DNA of 64,000 nt from Sipunculus nudus (GCA_026874595.1 CM049320.1:18548988-18612987); one strand, 5' to 3'; positions 21,175 through 34,765 are shown, counted from the stretch's first letter. Made by a program: numbers and translations. Notes: a model not told the origin generated them from the letters alone.

Positions 21175-24100
21175 TTCCATGTTTACCCCTATACTAGTAC
21201 ACTAATAGCAATGGTACATCGACATACTTCTACATTCACTTACTGCCATTAATAAAAGCCCATCCCATTATTGCATGAATACAAAAACTGACTTTCTTAC
21301 ACGCATGGTCATTATTGATAAATCGGTTGTCTTTTGTATTTTAATTTTACTAATTTGTGAATCTGTCGAGAATAATGTATACAGACCAGTCTAACATCTC
21401 GCACATGTCATTATATCATTTCAGATTAGGATTCATCTTGGATATTTTTTTTATTCCTCATCTATTCCATGTTAGATATTATATCATTGTTTGTTTGGTC
21501 AGTGAGTCCATAGGACGGTACAGGTCCCCCGTTCATCTTCAGAATACCTACGTGTGGCATAATGCTAGACGCCGAATCCCACAATATGGTCCGGGTAGCC
21601 ATTTGTTATAACTAAACACTTATTTTGTACAGATAAGACCAGGCATATCCGTCTACCTGCTGATCTTTGTATAGTGACAGTTATACGGGTTGTTTCCATA
21701 GCTAGAAATGTTATTCTGCCCCACACCTTTTTTTCCCCTCAGGAAAGCACAACAAGCAAATACTTATCAGGGACAGAGTAAAAATCATATAAGTCACAAT
21801 TTCAGAGTCAAGCACTGAAAGATCAAGGTCGAAACAGCATGATTGGATTTATGTCCTTTTCTTTCTCATGAGGTGGCACGTGGCTGTTTGTAGGTTAAAT
21901 ATTAAATAAAACACACGTACAGAGGGCGCAACATGAAGAAAAAAAAAACAGTGCATACACTTTACTCTCAGGTACGTAAATATTTCCGATAATGCATACG
22001 CCATTTGTTCATTTGCTTTTAAACAAAAGTTTCCTCAGTAAAACTCTCTGACGTACGCTCTCCGATTCACATTGCTGTATTTCTGTGTGTGGCGAATAAC
22101 CGGTTGACGTGTTCATCTGCCAGTTTACCAAAACAATCCGATCCGATCTTACGCATGCGTGAGAACCCGGATAAAAAGAAAAAAAATCTTGATTTGTGAA
22201 CATGAGGGGTATGGCTGCCAGTTAGCGTGCTAACTATGTATCTGTTTTTTTTTTTGTGCGACTGATCGCGCCCGGTAAAAGCTTATTTCTTTTGTATAAC
22301 AGTAAGCAAACAGTTTAAAAAAAAAACCCTTGCAAATACCATAAACTTTTATGTAGAAACTTCATGTATATTTTATCATGATGTGAATGGACCCTTTTAA
22401 GGTAATAAATAATGACTACTTTTCAGACTCGTGGGTGTGTAAAACATGACGTCAGCAAAACCTAACCCAAAACTTGTAATGTGTGGATACCTTGATGAAG
22501 GTGCCGGTCCAGTTCATACCAGAACCTGCACGGCAAATTAGAGAAATCTCTACACACTTCAGAGAATTTGCTCTCTTAGTCTTAAATACAAGTTATGGGC
22601 TATGAAGTTCATTCCTGCAGATATGAAGAACATTCCTGTGCATATATAATAATAGCAGAACATTCTCATATCATGTTATCCATGATCTTTATCCAATGAG
22701 TCACAAATGAGCTCCCGTCCTGTAAATAAAACAAATAAAAAACATTAAGATAATGTGTTGTTTATGACAATATATCCGAAAGGGGAGGCCAAAGTTTCTT
22801 ATTCATTGACAGGATCCCATAAGATTGGCGTAATATGGATACATCTATGGAGGAAAACAATCTTTGAAAAAGCATTTACTCTGTCATATTGATCCCCTTG
22901 TTTGTCCAGCAGAGGTTTGCGTTATACCTCATAGCCATGGAAGTGAAAAGAAGAGCAGCTATCAAACCAACTTCCTGTTGACGGGTTTATGAAAGCTTTG
23001 GGACTTCTCACGGTCTTGACAAATCATATTAAATGTGTTTTCCATCCCTGTCAATGTGTAAGCACTCAGTAAACTGAAAATTACAGCAGCTTAACTGGCC
23101 TATATTAGTGTAACGGCATAATATCGTTTACCTGAAACGATAATTTAAACAAATATGATCTGTACTACAGTATGCACGCCTGAGATGTCACAGGTGACAC
23201 AAATCAACCGGAACATGAAGGGAACACAAATATTACTGTTATTTGCAATTACAAAGGAGAAAAAACAATACAATATAATTGTTCGGATAGATAGCGTTGT
23301 CTTGTTGGAACAAACATATCTTCAACAAATTAAATGGAGCAGTCATCAATCATTAACAAAATTTCTTAAATAATAAATAATAATACAAATTCGGGGAAAT
23401 GCATTTTACATTTGGTTTGGCGGCCATACCCTGATTACCGTTTTTCTTTCTCCTAAAATGGGAATGCTTGAAAGTTAACACGTGATCATACTGCCAATAT
23501 TAATTTCTGTCAGCCGGGGACCTACTATAACCTAGAATATTGAAGTCCTGAATTCTGCAGGGAATAGCTATAGCATTATATTTAACCATGTACTATTAAT
23601 TAACGGGAATAATATAAATCGGACGCTTTAAATTTATATAAAAAATATGACCTATGAATTAACCTATAATCTGGTCATTCTGTATTTCTTAAAATGAAAA
23701 AAAAAAAAATTTCATGACTTCTTAGAAATCTTACAATTTAAAACAAAATGCAGCGTTAAGGACAGTCCGCTAGACTTGTGACCGTACGGTCACGTGTTTG
23801 CGTCAAGAACCGAAGCTGAAAGTCTTCACCTTAAAGGCGCACCCTCTTAACCCAGGAGTGAATGGGCATTGGCTATCATGGGCGGTTGCCAAATATATGA
23901 AACGGTAAACTGAGTACGCTCGCCGAGGGGAGAGGGGTTGAATCAAGCTACAAAATTGAACAGACCAGAAAGACATCATAGGGAAGAACAGTTTTAAAAG
24001 AAGATTTCCAGTTCCATACTCTGTTTTACGATCTGATATTTGAAATCCTCACGTCATCCATGTTTCGTTTTCTAGTTGCTGCTTGTGCTAAAGAGCGAAA

Positions 24101-25153
24101 CCAACTGGAATATATGTTCTCCAGTTTATAAGTTTGGTGCAGTTAACTTCGTCCTTATTGAGGATTCGCGTTATGAAAGGCAAAAGAAGACTTAAAGTCG
24201 ACAACACCATCGTGGGATTGTCGGCAGATCGGCGGCGCTCTCATTGGTCGGATATGATTAAAATATGAAGAACCAATTAAAGAGGAAGCCGTGTATGTTT
24301 CATAGATCCGGTGCAGCGCTAGGACTGTGAAGCCAGTCCAGTACCTTAAACTCTATAGATTAATTCTGGGCAATATTTCTGAACTCTCCATGGCCATCGC
24401 GGCTGTTTAAAATCCTTATATCAAAACCTAGAGAAGGACAGAAAAAATATGTTTCTTCCGTTGAAGAAAAACGTACATTTTCTTGCTTGTGAAAATGACA
24501 GCAATATATCTTGAAACACGCGGCCGGCACCGCGGGTAGCAAGTACAGCCGATGTAGCAGGAACAACACACTTTACTAGAATAGAATCGATATACATTTA
24601 GATCGATACGTTATGTCTATACGGTTGCCCGACATTTTACCTACCTGCATTATCGTGTTAAAAAAGCAAAGATAATTAGAGAAAACAATCACTCTTGAAG
24701 AAACCTGTTGAGGAAACTCATGGAAACATAAACCTCCTTTGGGGAGGTGACAAACACACAAACATATTCTGTAATCACTGATGGAACAATCAGGGGTGGA
24801 TTGTGTGTGTGTGTGTGTTTTTTTTTTTTTGGGGGGGGGGGGGGCGAAAACTCCTATTTTGATCTAAAAATTCGTCAATGTTTAACACAGAAAGACCACC
24901 AAAATTATTCCCAGCAACATGACTTTTCGAAATGTTTCTCGACCGTATTACCATACTCCCCCCCCTATCTGCCTCGATATCGACCCGAGACCCACGTTAT
25001 GAAATGCTGTATTGGTCCCTGGCAGTCAAACAAATGAGCGATACATTAATTTCCTTGGATGTGAAAAATTAGTGGGGTGTTCAGGGGCCCCTCTTTTTTC
25101 ACAAAAAATATAGTTGAAACACTTAATTAACTTTTATTATTGAAATATGTACT

Positions 25154-25185
<32 letters not shown>

Positions 25186-25920
25186 CGCACACAATATATT
25201 TATAAATAGTGTCTGTTGTCGAGGTGGTTTAATGGGTGAATATCTAGAAAATCCTTAATTCACATAAATGATCCCGTTTACTTATGAAAACGAGAATGTA
25301 TATCCATCACCTCTTTGAAGACGTCAAACTACCCCGCTTCTTTCCATAAATATGATATTAATTATAAAAAATTGGTTATAGATATGGTCAATACTGTACA
25401 GTTACGCTCTTATAAGCATTTAGTTTTCGATCGAACATTCGATAATATTTTTATTGGAAACTTACAAAACATGACTTTAGGGCTAGATATGAAAATGCAT
25501 CTTTAGAAGTTTAAGCTCTGAAATTTTTCTGTGAAATTATTGTTAACTGGTACAGACGTGCAAATTGTAATGAATTTCCGACACATAATTTTACAAGAGG
25601 AAAATGATGGACAAATTCAGACAAAACGCTTATGCCATAAAGTTCATATCATGCTTACTCCTATTTTTATTTTATAATTTGAATCATTCTCCGTTTCCCA
25701 GGAACTAAGAATAAACCTTAAATAACCCAAAGTTACTTTAACAGGAACTAGAAGATGAACCCTGAAGAAAAGAAAAATATTAAGAAACCATATATATACA
25801 TACCCCTCTAACATTCTAGATCAGCAGGATCCCGATCAACCGTTGTTGTGTAGTACGTAATTGAAGGAATCACACTAATCCGAGCCGAGAGAAATGTGTA
25901 TCACGGTTCACTAACTTGAT
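21175..25920. other. Intergenic, no gene recognised
   Basis: Scattered open frames of 60-96 codons without domain features. Simple sequence: T-run at 22234-22254, A-run at 23696-23710, (GT)n, T-run and G15 at 24808-24844, and (CA)n/(TA)n at 25154-25186. Confidence 0.5.
24808..24844 (+). repeat. (GT)n, poly-T and poly-G compound tract
   Basis: About 12 bp of GT, then a T-run and about 15 G in direct succession. It is the likely cause of a spurious 96-codon frame. Confidence 0.95.
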
Positions 25921-25922
25921 GG

Positions 25923-26070
25923 CATGGGCGGATCCAGGATTTTGGAAATGGGAGGGTCCAACTCAGGAAGACTAAAAAGAAAACCTTTAAAAGGGTCCTT
26001 TGATCCAGAAAGATAGGAGTCCAAGATTAAACCCTAAAAAAGGGTTCTTTCTGCTTGATCCACCACTGAG
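25923..26070. mobile_element. Short hAT-like MITE
   Basis: Ends CATGGGCGGATCCAGG (25924) and, in complement, CAGTGGTGGATCAAGC (26057-26072) fit the CAGxGGCGGATCCAG class of hAT-type ends. About 145 bp, no coding. An exact 8-bp target duplication is not visible, so superfamily is inferred from the ends. A lone similar end (caggggtggatttagaag) is at 30421. Confidence 0.5.
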
Positions 26071-26408
26071 TGGTTACATCATAATTCAGCTCACCCTTTC
26101 GGAATTTGACGATTTAAATTTCCCCTCATACCAATGAGTGACGACGGTCTCGTTTTCACAAATATTCCTTTAATGAATCCTTTTGAAACGATATTATGTT
26201 GATTCATGTTGGTGTGTTCTTCCTGGTCATCCACAAAATTTCATCAAAATCCGTTCACGATTGTTGAGAAAAGTTGAAAACAGACTAAACAACCAACGCC
26301 GATAAATATAGAATACATCCTGAAGGAGGTATAATTAACGTCTCTAGAAGAGGAATAAGGAACGAAGTCTTCATTGCAACAGTCCAAAATGATCTGGGCA
26401 CTATTTTT

Positions 26409-27046
26409 ATATACGCCCGTCTAAGACGGAACCTATTATGGCATACCCACGGTCCGTCCGTCCGTCGGTCCGTCCGTCCGTCAATTGTTAGTGCTGCCGC
26501 GTTAATTCACCAAGGCTTTGACGGATTTTCACAAAACTCACCATACCTGCCTACTAATAGATTATCTCCCCCGAGTTCGATTATGGGCAAAACCAACGCA
26601 TATTTCTGAGAACAGAGGTCAATAACCAATACAGTCCCACCCCCCCACCCCCACCCCCACCCCCCCGAAATAATTTCTCGGCTAAATTTATGCATATTTT
26701 AAGAGGTCAGAGGACAGCAGGGTGCTTTGTACAGGACAATTCGTAGTGTCGCCGTTTTAAAGTACATATATCATAAAGGAATATGATGGGTTTTGATAAA
26801 ATTTTGATCAATATAATATCTCGCCTAAGTTCGAATTCCGGCAAAATCCATGCATATTTAATGAGTTCAGAGGTCACCGGAGTTTGGTGGCACCGTGATG
26901 ACTTACCAAAAATCTGATGGCTTTTCATGACATTCAGTATGAGTAATAACCAATACAGTCTATCATCTGCATGCATTACATTCTGAGCAAAATTCACACA
27001 GATTTAATGAGGTCAGGGGTCACAAGATATGCGAAGGGCGTATTAA
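26409..27046 (+). mobile_element. Hairpin-headed non-autonomous element with internal tandem units
   Basis: Begins TATACGCCCGTCTAAGACGG (hairpin CCGTCT-A-AGACGG), then TATTATGGCATACCC and a (GTCC)n tract at 26452-26482. Three degenerate units follow, each with 'ttttcacaaaa/ttttgataaaa', 'ttcgatt..ggcaaaa.c.atgcatatttaatgag' and 'gaggtca'. The right end GGGCGTAT (27037-27044) complements ATACGCCC at the left. A C-rich tract sits at 26636-26665. Sister copy inverted at 1110-2013. Confidence 0.65.
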
Positions 27047-27317
27047 GCACAATTTCCGCTCTTGTTTGTCAACTGATTTATAAATATAAATAAGACATGG
27101 GTATAGAAATCTCATTTTATGATATCGAATAGATTTTAACATGTGACAAGAGCACAATTTAATATTTCTTTTAATATTGTATCCTAAAAATAAAGGGTTA
27201 GTCATAAAAAACACAGACACAGATTCACAAACATTCAAATTTATTTAAACATTACAAAAGGGATACCAGTATCCCATTGATAGGTATTATACTCTAAATA
27301 ATTTGCTGAAATTGTGT

Positions 27318-27352
27318 GCCGGGGGGAGGGGGGAGGGGGGTTTGGGGGAGTC
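27318..27352 (+). other. G-rich tract able to form a G-quadruplex
   Basis: Runs of 6, 6, 7 and 5 G separated by A or TTT. Meets the usual four-run G4 pattern. No gene is nearby. Confidence 0.7.
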
Positions 27353-28471
27353 CCCTTCCGCAACATCGCCGAACGAAATTCCGCCCTTGCTGATATGTGC
27401 TGTTTAATGAGAGTTTCACAAGATATTTTCTGTCTTTGAAAGTAGTTTTTCTTCATGAATAACACCTTTTTGTGCATATTTTATAACCTGCCCTTTGGAT
27501 ATCGTGTGCTCTTATGAGATTTTTTATAAAGCTCCAGGTTTATGCAGACGTGACTTGACCACGTGATTGGTGGATCCAACACGTGATACTTCCGTGCCTA
27601 TGGAATAATGAAGCTATTTAATGAAAGTTTTACGAGAATTTGCGACCAAGTAACAGCCATTGCATTAATAAGGTTTATCGTGTATACAAAGATGATCTGG
27701 ACTCAGGCTTTCGCGTATACTCAAGGACAAAGAAAAGTGGAACGTGATGCCCGAGGATTCTTCGTTAAAAAGACCTCATTACAAACCAAATGCAAAGGCA
27801 GGTACTTTCTAGGTTTACTCTATTCACGCTATCCAGGATATATCAATGGGTATTTCCTTGGAAATCAATTCTTTAAAGGTGATATATATTTATAATAAAT
27901 AAATACACATATCTATATTATTTATTTCACCTGGATAACACAATATACATATAGAACACTAGGTGACATCCAAGAACATAAATATATGTATAGGTAAAAA
28001 ATATAATAATAACATATATCAATGAATTGAAATTGAAACATTATGGGATTAGGTAATAGAAAATAATATGCTCAGATAGTTCAATAAGGAAAACCTAGAA
28101 ACTGAACAACTCAACCAACATACAATAATAATAAGAAGAAAAACATATATATATATATATAATAATACAATATAACATAAATATACAATAATAACATATA
28201 TGAATGAATTGAAACTCAAACATTTTGGGATAAGGTAATATAAAATAATAAATAATGAAAGAATTATATATATATATATGGGGGAGAAGGGCTTGATGTG
28301 AAATAAATTTAAAATTCAGTTTGTTAATGAATGCATTTCATCATACCTTTGATGACCACCTTTAAGGAAGGAAATATTAATTGTGCACAATTAAAATATT
28401 TTACTCGAAATAAAGAGATTTCTGGAATTCTGCATTAATAAGTAGCCCTATCTGCTCCCGATTCTTATCTC

Positions 28472-28837
28472 CTATGTATATATATTGGAAATACCGGCTA
28501 AGACTGTTTTAAAACATTTCGTACTCAACCTTATCTTGGCTAAAGGCTTATAAAGCTCCATCACTGTTCCTCCTTCTATCAAAAATAAAGTTTTGTCGTT
28601 TGTCCTTGTTGCTGGAAATAAAGACAGACGTCTCAATTTGCGTTTTTCATTTCTTATCCTGTGCCTCAAATAAAATATGCATTGAAGACATGAATATAAT
28701 GCGCAAAAATACGTTAAACCGCTAGTAAGATAAACTGCATATTTATTTTTGCAAAATTGATGATTGCGTGAGCAAATTCGTCCACTCCAATCTGATGTTG
28801 CGTAAACTTTTGGCGACTGACACAATCGAACAATCAT
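28472..28837 (-). other. 121-codon open frame, unrecognised
   Basis: The longest non-repetitive frame in the central region, with a hydrophobic stretch near residues 36-57 (YLTSGLTYFCALYSCLQCIF) and a basic segment after it. No family was recognised, no splice partner seen and AT-rich codon use. Probably chance, but it is the best candidate for a novel small coding unit here. Confidence 0.15.
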
Positions 28838-29049
28838 CAGCTACAGGGCCAAAATATTGGCATGATAGCATTTAATTTTGTCCCATAAGCATTGGTTTGT
28901 ATTAGTATTCCGATAACCTATTTAGTCCGATTTATTCTGTATTACGTATACATGACGTAACGATGAAGACACATTTGTGAGAAATAAATTATTTTTATTG
29001 GCAAATCTTTAAACACCCCTTCTACACAAGCTCTTATTCCTTATATCAG

Positions 29050-29053
29050 GGTA

Positions 29054-29092
<39 letters not shown>

Positions 29093-29106
29093 ATATATAT
29101 ATATAT
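29050..29106. repeat. (TA)n microsatellite
   Basis: Two TA arrays split by TTG. Confidence 0.95.
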
Positions 29107-31268
29107 CATGTTGACAGACCTAAAAAAATAATTCAATTGAATTCGCCCATTCAGGTCTAGGTTATCGTCAATGAAAAATGACCACATTGCCTACAGGTTA
29201 TCGTAACCAAGAAACAACATTATAATGGTGTACCTAAACGTTGGCGCTGATTACGACAAATCACTTGATAGGAAGTTTAAAATATAATTAAAAATTGTAA
29301 AATTTCGAACCTATGAGGACCTGTATGCCAGGTTTAATTGTAAAGTTTGACCTATTTTTATTTACACACACACAGAATTTACCATGTTATAACATAAGGA
29401 ACCGAAGAACGGTTATCTTCAACTTTTTTATTAAAAGTAATTCCCTTGAGAAAAAGCCCGTTTTTTTTTAACATAATTTAACAAATGACGCCCGTGCACT
29501 ATGCGTTCCGTTTATGATCTTCAGATCAAGTTATCGAGCCTGAATATATACTAGGACCTGAAACACAAATAAAACAAAACAATTTTAAATTCCTGTCTTC
29601 CAAATAATTAATTAAAATAAAAAAAGAATAAATAAACAATTTCTTCCATTCTTACTAAGAAAATTTACAACTTGCATTCACCCAACATCCATACCACCCT
29701 ACCTCATCTAAACTCAATCACATCCAAACACTCTGAATACTGCCATTGTATATTGTTAATGGAAACATTCGGGAGAGAGTCGAGGTGAGCTTTAAGTAGC
29801 TTGCACTCAATCCCACTGATGCTTGTATTATGTGATTTATATGTGCATATTCAGTAACAATAAAATATCTAAAACAAAATCAAGTTATCTTTGTGGAACA
29901 AGTTACCGCAGCCAAAAATTTGACAAGCTAGACCATTGAAAAGCCGTGAAATTATGAAGAATCCGACAAAGTCTTTGTAAAGTCTGTTGAGTCGGACTCT
30001 GGTGACAGATCCATTACAAAAAATAATTAACAAAAAATTGTCGTGTAGACTTACGCAAAGGGTACGTTTTAATAATAGGCATCATCAATGTCTGTCAAGT
30101 TTACCGTCTTGTTTTCGTCACTTGCGTAATCTAAAAAGTAGGCGAGTTTTGTAACCGAGAGTATACTATCATAAGCTAGCATGTGAAAATTAATATATGA
30201 TATATAATCAATGTAATACATGTATAAATTCAAAACATCAGGAAGAGTGCGCCGTCTGGTAAGCTGAACTCACGAAACAGTACTGTAGTACAACACTATT
30301 ATTCCAACTAACTATATACGGTTATATATATATATATCTGTGTATTACATATACGACAGTGCCTAAGTACCTTGTATAAGAGTACTCCCTCGGATTTCTA
30401 TTCATGAGGGATTCCTTTTCCAGGGGTGGATTTAGAAGGGGGAGACGCAGGGGCTCACACGCTACGCGGCCTCGCAAAGTGACCCCTGTATATATGCTGG
30501 TCCTTATCTATGGTTTCAACTGTATTTCCCTTTAAAGTTTGCCATTTTAAGCCCTAGGTCAGATGTTTGATGCGATAGCACAGTTTTATAATCAGTTATG
30601 TATGTGTATTTACCATAAACTGTCATGTAGCTGATGACACGTCTGAGATTTAGATATGTACTTTATAATTTAATGCTTTCTGTTTTCGACCATGTGCCTA
30701 TAGCAGCCTCTCATACTGTATTCTGCTATGTGTATTCGTGAAACATTATGTTTCATATTCAATCTGTATAATGTTTTTTTTTTTAATCTTAAATTATGTA
30801 TTATATGTATAACCGACTGGACCGACGACCCTAATGAAAACCAGCAAAAAGCAGCTGTATATGTTATCCTGATAAAACTTGTGTGAAAATTAAATAAAAC
30901 AAACTAAAATAGTTCTGGTACTTTATTTAATCTCTTTATTTTTTATTTACTTATAATCTTTTTCGTTTTGTGTCTTGTTTATTATCCAGTTTTAAGTGTT
31001 TTTGTCCAGTATATTGCGAAGCATATGTGTCATATAGTGTATGGTTATGATCATTAGTTACGCGGATTATGAAATAATATGATCATTCCGGCTATTGAGC
31101 GCCAATTCTGCCATTAAAATAAAATGGATTGCGTTGTATCAAAACTCCTGCATGGCCAACGCAGGCGCGAAGAGTAAGGGTCTGTTGGAAAGCGATGAAA
31201 CAATGAACAGCGTAGAAGAAAAATGCGGAGTCGTTCGTAATAAACTGGAGAACTTGAACAAATGAATA

Positions 31269-31284
31269 CCCCCCCCCCCCCCCT
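31269..31284. repeat. Poly-C tract
   Basis: C-run interrupted by a single T, directly before the start of duplication copy A. Confidence 0.9.
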
Positions 31285-32289
31285 CCCCAAAAAGTATTTA
31301 CATAACAAGAACAGACATTTTAGAAAACCCCTCATGCGCATGAGCATGTATACATTATATGCTTTATTTCATGTTGTTACGAAGTATGCAACTTTGCGTT
31401 CGCTATATTTTCTTTGGTTTACATACCGTCATATGCATCCATGTAAATGTAGTGGAGCATATAGCGTCGTATACGGACTGCGTACATCTTGCATCAGCCC
31501 TTGAATAGCAGGATTTAATATACTGCTTTTACAAGTTTAAATCTTATGGAGGGTTTCAAAGCAGATTTTTATGAACCATAAACCTAAACGCTGTAAAAAA
31601 ATTTCCTGCATGATCACATTGTTATTTGAAAACAGTTAATTCTCACCCAAGGACAACTATTTCTGGATTTCCCTTGCTTTCTGATACCCTGCTCCCACTC
31701 ACATCCTGTGCTAGGCATGCACAAGAGCGCCCCCTATATTATAGAACCCGGTAACGACGTCCAGCGGAAGCAGGTACTCGTTTATCCAGGGTAGGAATTG
31801 TGTATTAATAAGCTGTTGATATCTAGTAGCCATTATTATACTGTATAACAAAACTAACCCGGAATTAATAGTCTTCCTGTCAGGCGATGGATACACGTTG
31901 AAAAACATGTGACCAGGAATAATTGGATTATTTATTGTCACAGCGTCTCACGCTATTTTGTAAACAGTCGTGTTGCCTGTAGCTGTTTCTTCGCTGTTTC
32001 TGCATGCCACATTGTTAGATGGATACACGATGGAAAACATGTGACCATTGATAATGGGCCTTTTTGTTTGGTCATATCATCATGTTGCTTCGCTGACTAT
32101 TCATACGACCCTGAAAGTTGCATTAAAAAAAAAACAGCTTCCGTACTTCCCAACTTCCTGCAAGTTGTTTAAGTAATTCTTCATAGCATATACTATGATG
32201 TATTAACCAACCTTCTCATTAGGTTAAGCAAACCCTCGTCGCCAATATACGGTGATTGTTTGCTACTCACATCCTATTCTGTGTAACTT

Positions 32290-32930
32290 CTCTTTTTGTC
32301 TGATGAACCTCCTCTATTTTTTTTTGTTTCTCTTTTTTCTATGTTCCTCCTTTTTTCCTGTGTTCCTAATCTTCAATTCTTGTGTTCCTCTTCTTCCCTT
32401 TTAGCATTCAACCTATTATTATTTTGTTCCTGCTCTTCATTTTGTGTTCATCCTCTTCTTTTTGTGTTCATCCTCTTCTTTTGTATTCATCCTCTTCTTT
32501 TTATGTTCATCCTCTTCTTGATGTGTTCATCCTTTTCTTTTTGTGTTCATCGTCTTCTTTTTGTGTTCATCCTTCCTCTTCTTTTTATGTTCATCCTCTT
32601 CTTTTTGTGTTCATCCTCTTCTTTTTGTGTTCATCCTTCCTCTTCTTTTTATGTTCATCCTCTTCATGTTATGTTCATCCTCTTTTTGTTGTGTTCATCC
32701 TCTTCTTTTTGTGTTCATCCTATTCTTTTTGTGTTCATCCTCTTCTCTTTGTGTTTATCCTCTTCTTTTAGTGTTTATCCTCTTCTTTTTGTGTTCATCA
32801 TCCTCTTTTTTTGTTTCTTCTCTGCTTCGTGTGTACTTTATCTTCTTCTTTGTGTTCCTACTCTTCCGAAATTTTGTGTTCCTCTTCTTTTTGTGTGTTT
32901 TTTTTGTGTTTCACTTCTTTATCCTCCCCC
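32290..32930 (+). repeat. Pyrimidine-rich minisatellite in copy A, about 20-bp unit
   Basis: Units of CATCCTCTTCTTTTTGTGTT repeated about 25 times with variants. The 212-codon and overlapping frames here (FVFILFF, CSSSSFCVHP) come from this repeat and are not genes. Confidence 0.95.
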
Positions 32931-33949
32931 ATGACAAGTCACCTGTTGTCATGCATTTTATTTGCTATACTTCTGTTTAACATTATAATGTTGTATAATG
33001 TTATGATATGATGGTCCCAAAAAATGTTTTTTAATTTTGAATATTTTTGTTCCTGTATTTATGTACTTCTCACGAAACCAATTGTGTTCGTCGCGTAGTT
33101 TGGGTCTGGTTCCATTTCAGATACCGATACTAATCGTATAATATGATTATTTACAGTTGATGAGTACACTATATCTATTGTCCTTTTCAGAAGAAAATGT
33201 GCCTGATACAATGATAACCATTAATTATTATTAATATAAAGTAAACCATAGCAGATGTTGCGATTATTGCCTCAATATTAAAACGCGGATAATTAATTTT
33301 TCGCACAATAATGCCCTGGCTTTAACTTTTCAAAAAGGGTTTAAATTAGGGAGGAGGTATTGTGTAAACACGTGTATTGATCACGTTTATTGATTTTGCC
33401 ACGTTAGAGGCACATAAAGGATATAAAACAATTCCAGAGAATGGCATATTGAATTATAATCTAATCTATCTAATGAATGGTTTTCACATTAATCAGCAAA
33501 ATATTTTCAACAGATAATAATACTTAACTAAATATAATATTCAGGACTTCTATTTAAAACTGTGATGGTCACACTTACAAGCATCCAGGGACACGCATTT
33601 GATGTGACTCATTTGTCTTTTAACGTTATTTCCTTGTAATAAAAAGACATATTAAATTCAATAAGGCATAGTTAATGGACCCTCAGCACCAGTCATTGAT
33701 GCACAAGAACAGGCTTGATGGAAAGAATAATATTTTTTCCCATTTTCAGAAGTGTTCAAGTTTTTGGTGCTTTTTTGTGCGCAAGCGAGTAACTGTCACT
33801 TTAAAATAACGTAGCACACTAACACTGCTCAATCATAACTGGAGGGCTTGTGTAATTCCCACTTCTCTTTGATTATACTTTTCAATAATCTTTAGCTCTT
33901 ACTGCTTACTCAATATATTCTCAAATGTCTGCAACCGTCATATACTTAC

Positions 33950-34140
33950 TCAGGAAACCAGCACTTCTGTTCTCTCATCCAGTACTTAGCCTGATCGGCA
34001 CTGTACTTATATCTTTAGTGACACTTCCTTATCCACACTGTACGTATCCAGTGTTACCCTTAATTTATCATCAGTGACACTTTTATTTCCCTCAGTTCCA
34101 CTGTACTTATCCCCGGTTACAGTATGCTTATCATCAGTGA
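33950..34140 (+). repeat. 'CAGTGACCCTGTACTTATCC' minisatellite, copy A left part
   Basis: About 20-24-bp degenerate units with cagtgaca/ccctg and ctta-tcc cores. Continues at 34595-34765 after the inserted MITE. The counterpart in copy B is 42240-42640. Confidence 0.8.
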
Positions 34141-34169
34141 CTCTTTCTTTATTTTTAGGGACCCTGTAC

Positions 34170-34592
34170 TAGGGCTGAAACGGGTACAAAATTTTGGACT
34201 CGAGTACCCGATAGGCATTACCCGACTCGGACTCGAGTACTCGTTACCATGGCAACGCTGTAAAGTTAAACGGACATCTGTTTATCGATGCAAAGAATAC
34301 ATAAATTTGAATTCGTGACTCCAAACGAAGGAATAGATATAGATACCAAAATTTAACAGACTGGAAAAATCCATTCGAAAGCATATAACTCATAAATGCG
34401 AGTCTCTTCGAAATAAACTGTACAGTATGATATTTACTTCGATAATGAATAAATTGGCCGAGACTGTCAGTAAATTTGCAGTTATGTTCAGATATGCATG
34501 TACATACACGAGTACTCGAGTCCGAATTATGGACTCGAGTACTCGGTAAGTATTATCCGGACTCGAGTACTCGAGTACTCCTTTCAGCCCTA
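34170..34592. mobile_element. hAT-family MITE with perfect target duplication
   Basis: 423 bp with perfect 11-bp inverted ends TAGGGCTGAAA/TTTCAGCCCTA, flanked on both sides by the 8-bp direct repeat CCCTGTAC (34162-34169, 34593-34600). Copy B has the uninterrupted site 'gggaccctgtacttaccc' at 42451-42468. Subterminal regions carry several palindromic ctcgagtac/gagtactcgag words on both sides, likely transposase sites. No coding capacity. Confidence 0.95.
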
Positions 34593-34594
34593 CC

Positions 34595-34765
34595 CTGTAC
34601 TTATCCTAACTGACTCTCCCCTATCATCAGTGACTTTTTTTTCTTATTCCATCTTCATTGACCCTGCATTTATCCTCAGTGACCCTGCATTAATCTTCAG
34701 TGACCCTGTATTTATCCTCAGTGTACCAGCATTTATCCTCAGTGACCCTGCACTTATCCTCAGGA
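34595..34765 (+). repeat. 'CAGTGACCCTGTACTTATCC' minisatellite, copy A right part
   Basis: Seven or so units such as cagtgaccctgcatttatcc after the MITE. Produces the hydrophobic repeat frame at 34498-34818. Confidence 0.85.

Larger units (their letters stand above)
27047..31260. other. Intergenic, no gene recognised; AT-rich simple sequence
   Basis: Contains a G-rich tract (27318-27352), open frames of 95 (27608-27895, plus) and 121 codons (28472-28837, minus) without recognisable domains, and (TA)n at 29050-29106. Frames of this length are expected by chance here. Confidence 0.5.

Noticed and set aside
27608-27895. 95-codon plus frame as a gene
   Set aside because: No recognisable domain and no homologous copy in the window.
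32296-32934. 212-codon open frame and overlapping frames over the pyrimidine-rich tract, and those at 41440-42155
   Set aside because: The frames read through a 20-bp tandem repeat in several registers. Products are monotonous Phe/Leu/Ser/Cys and differ between the two duplication copies by repeat shuffling.
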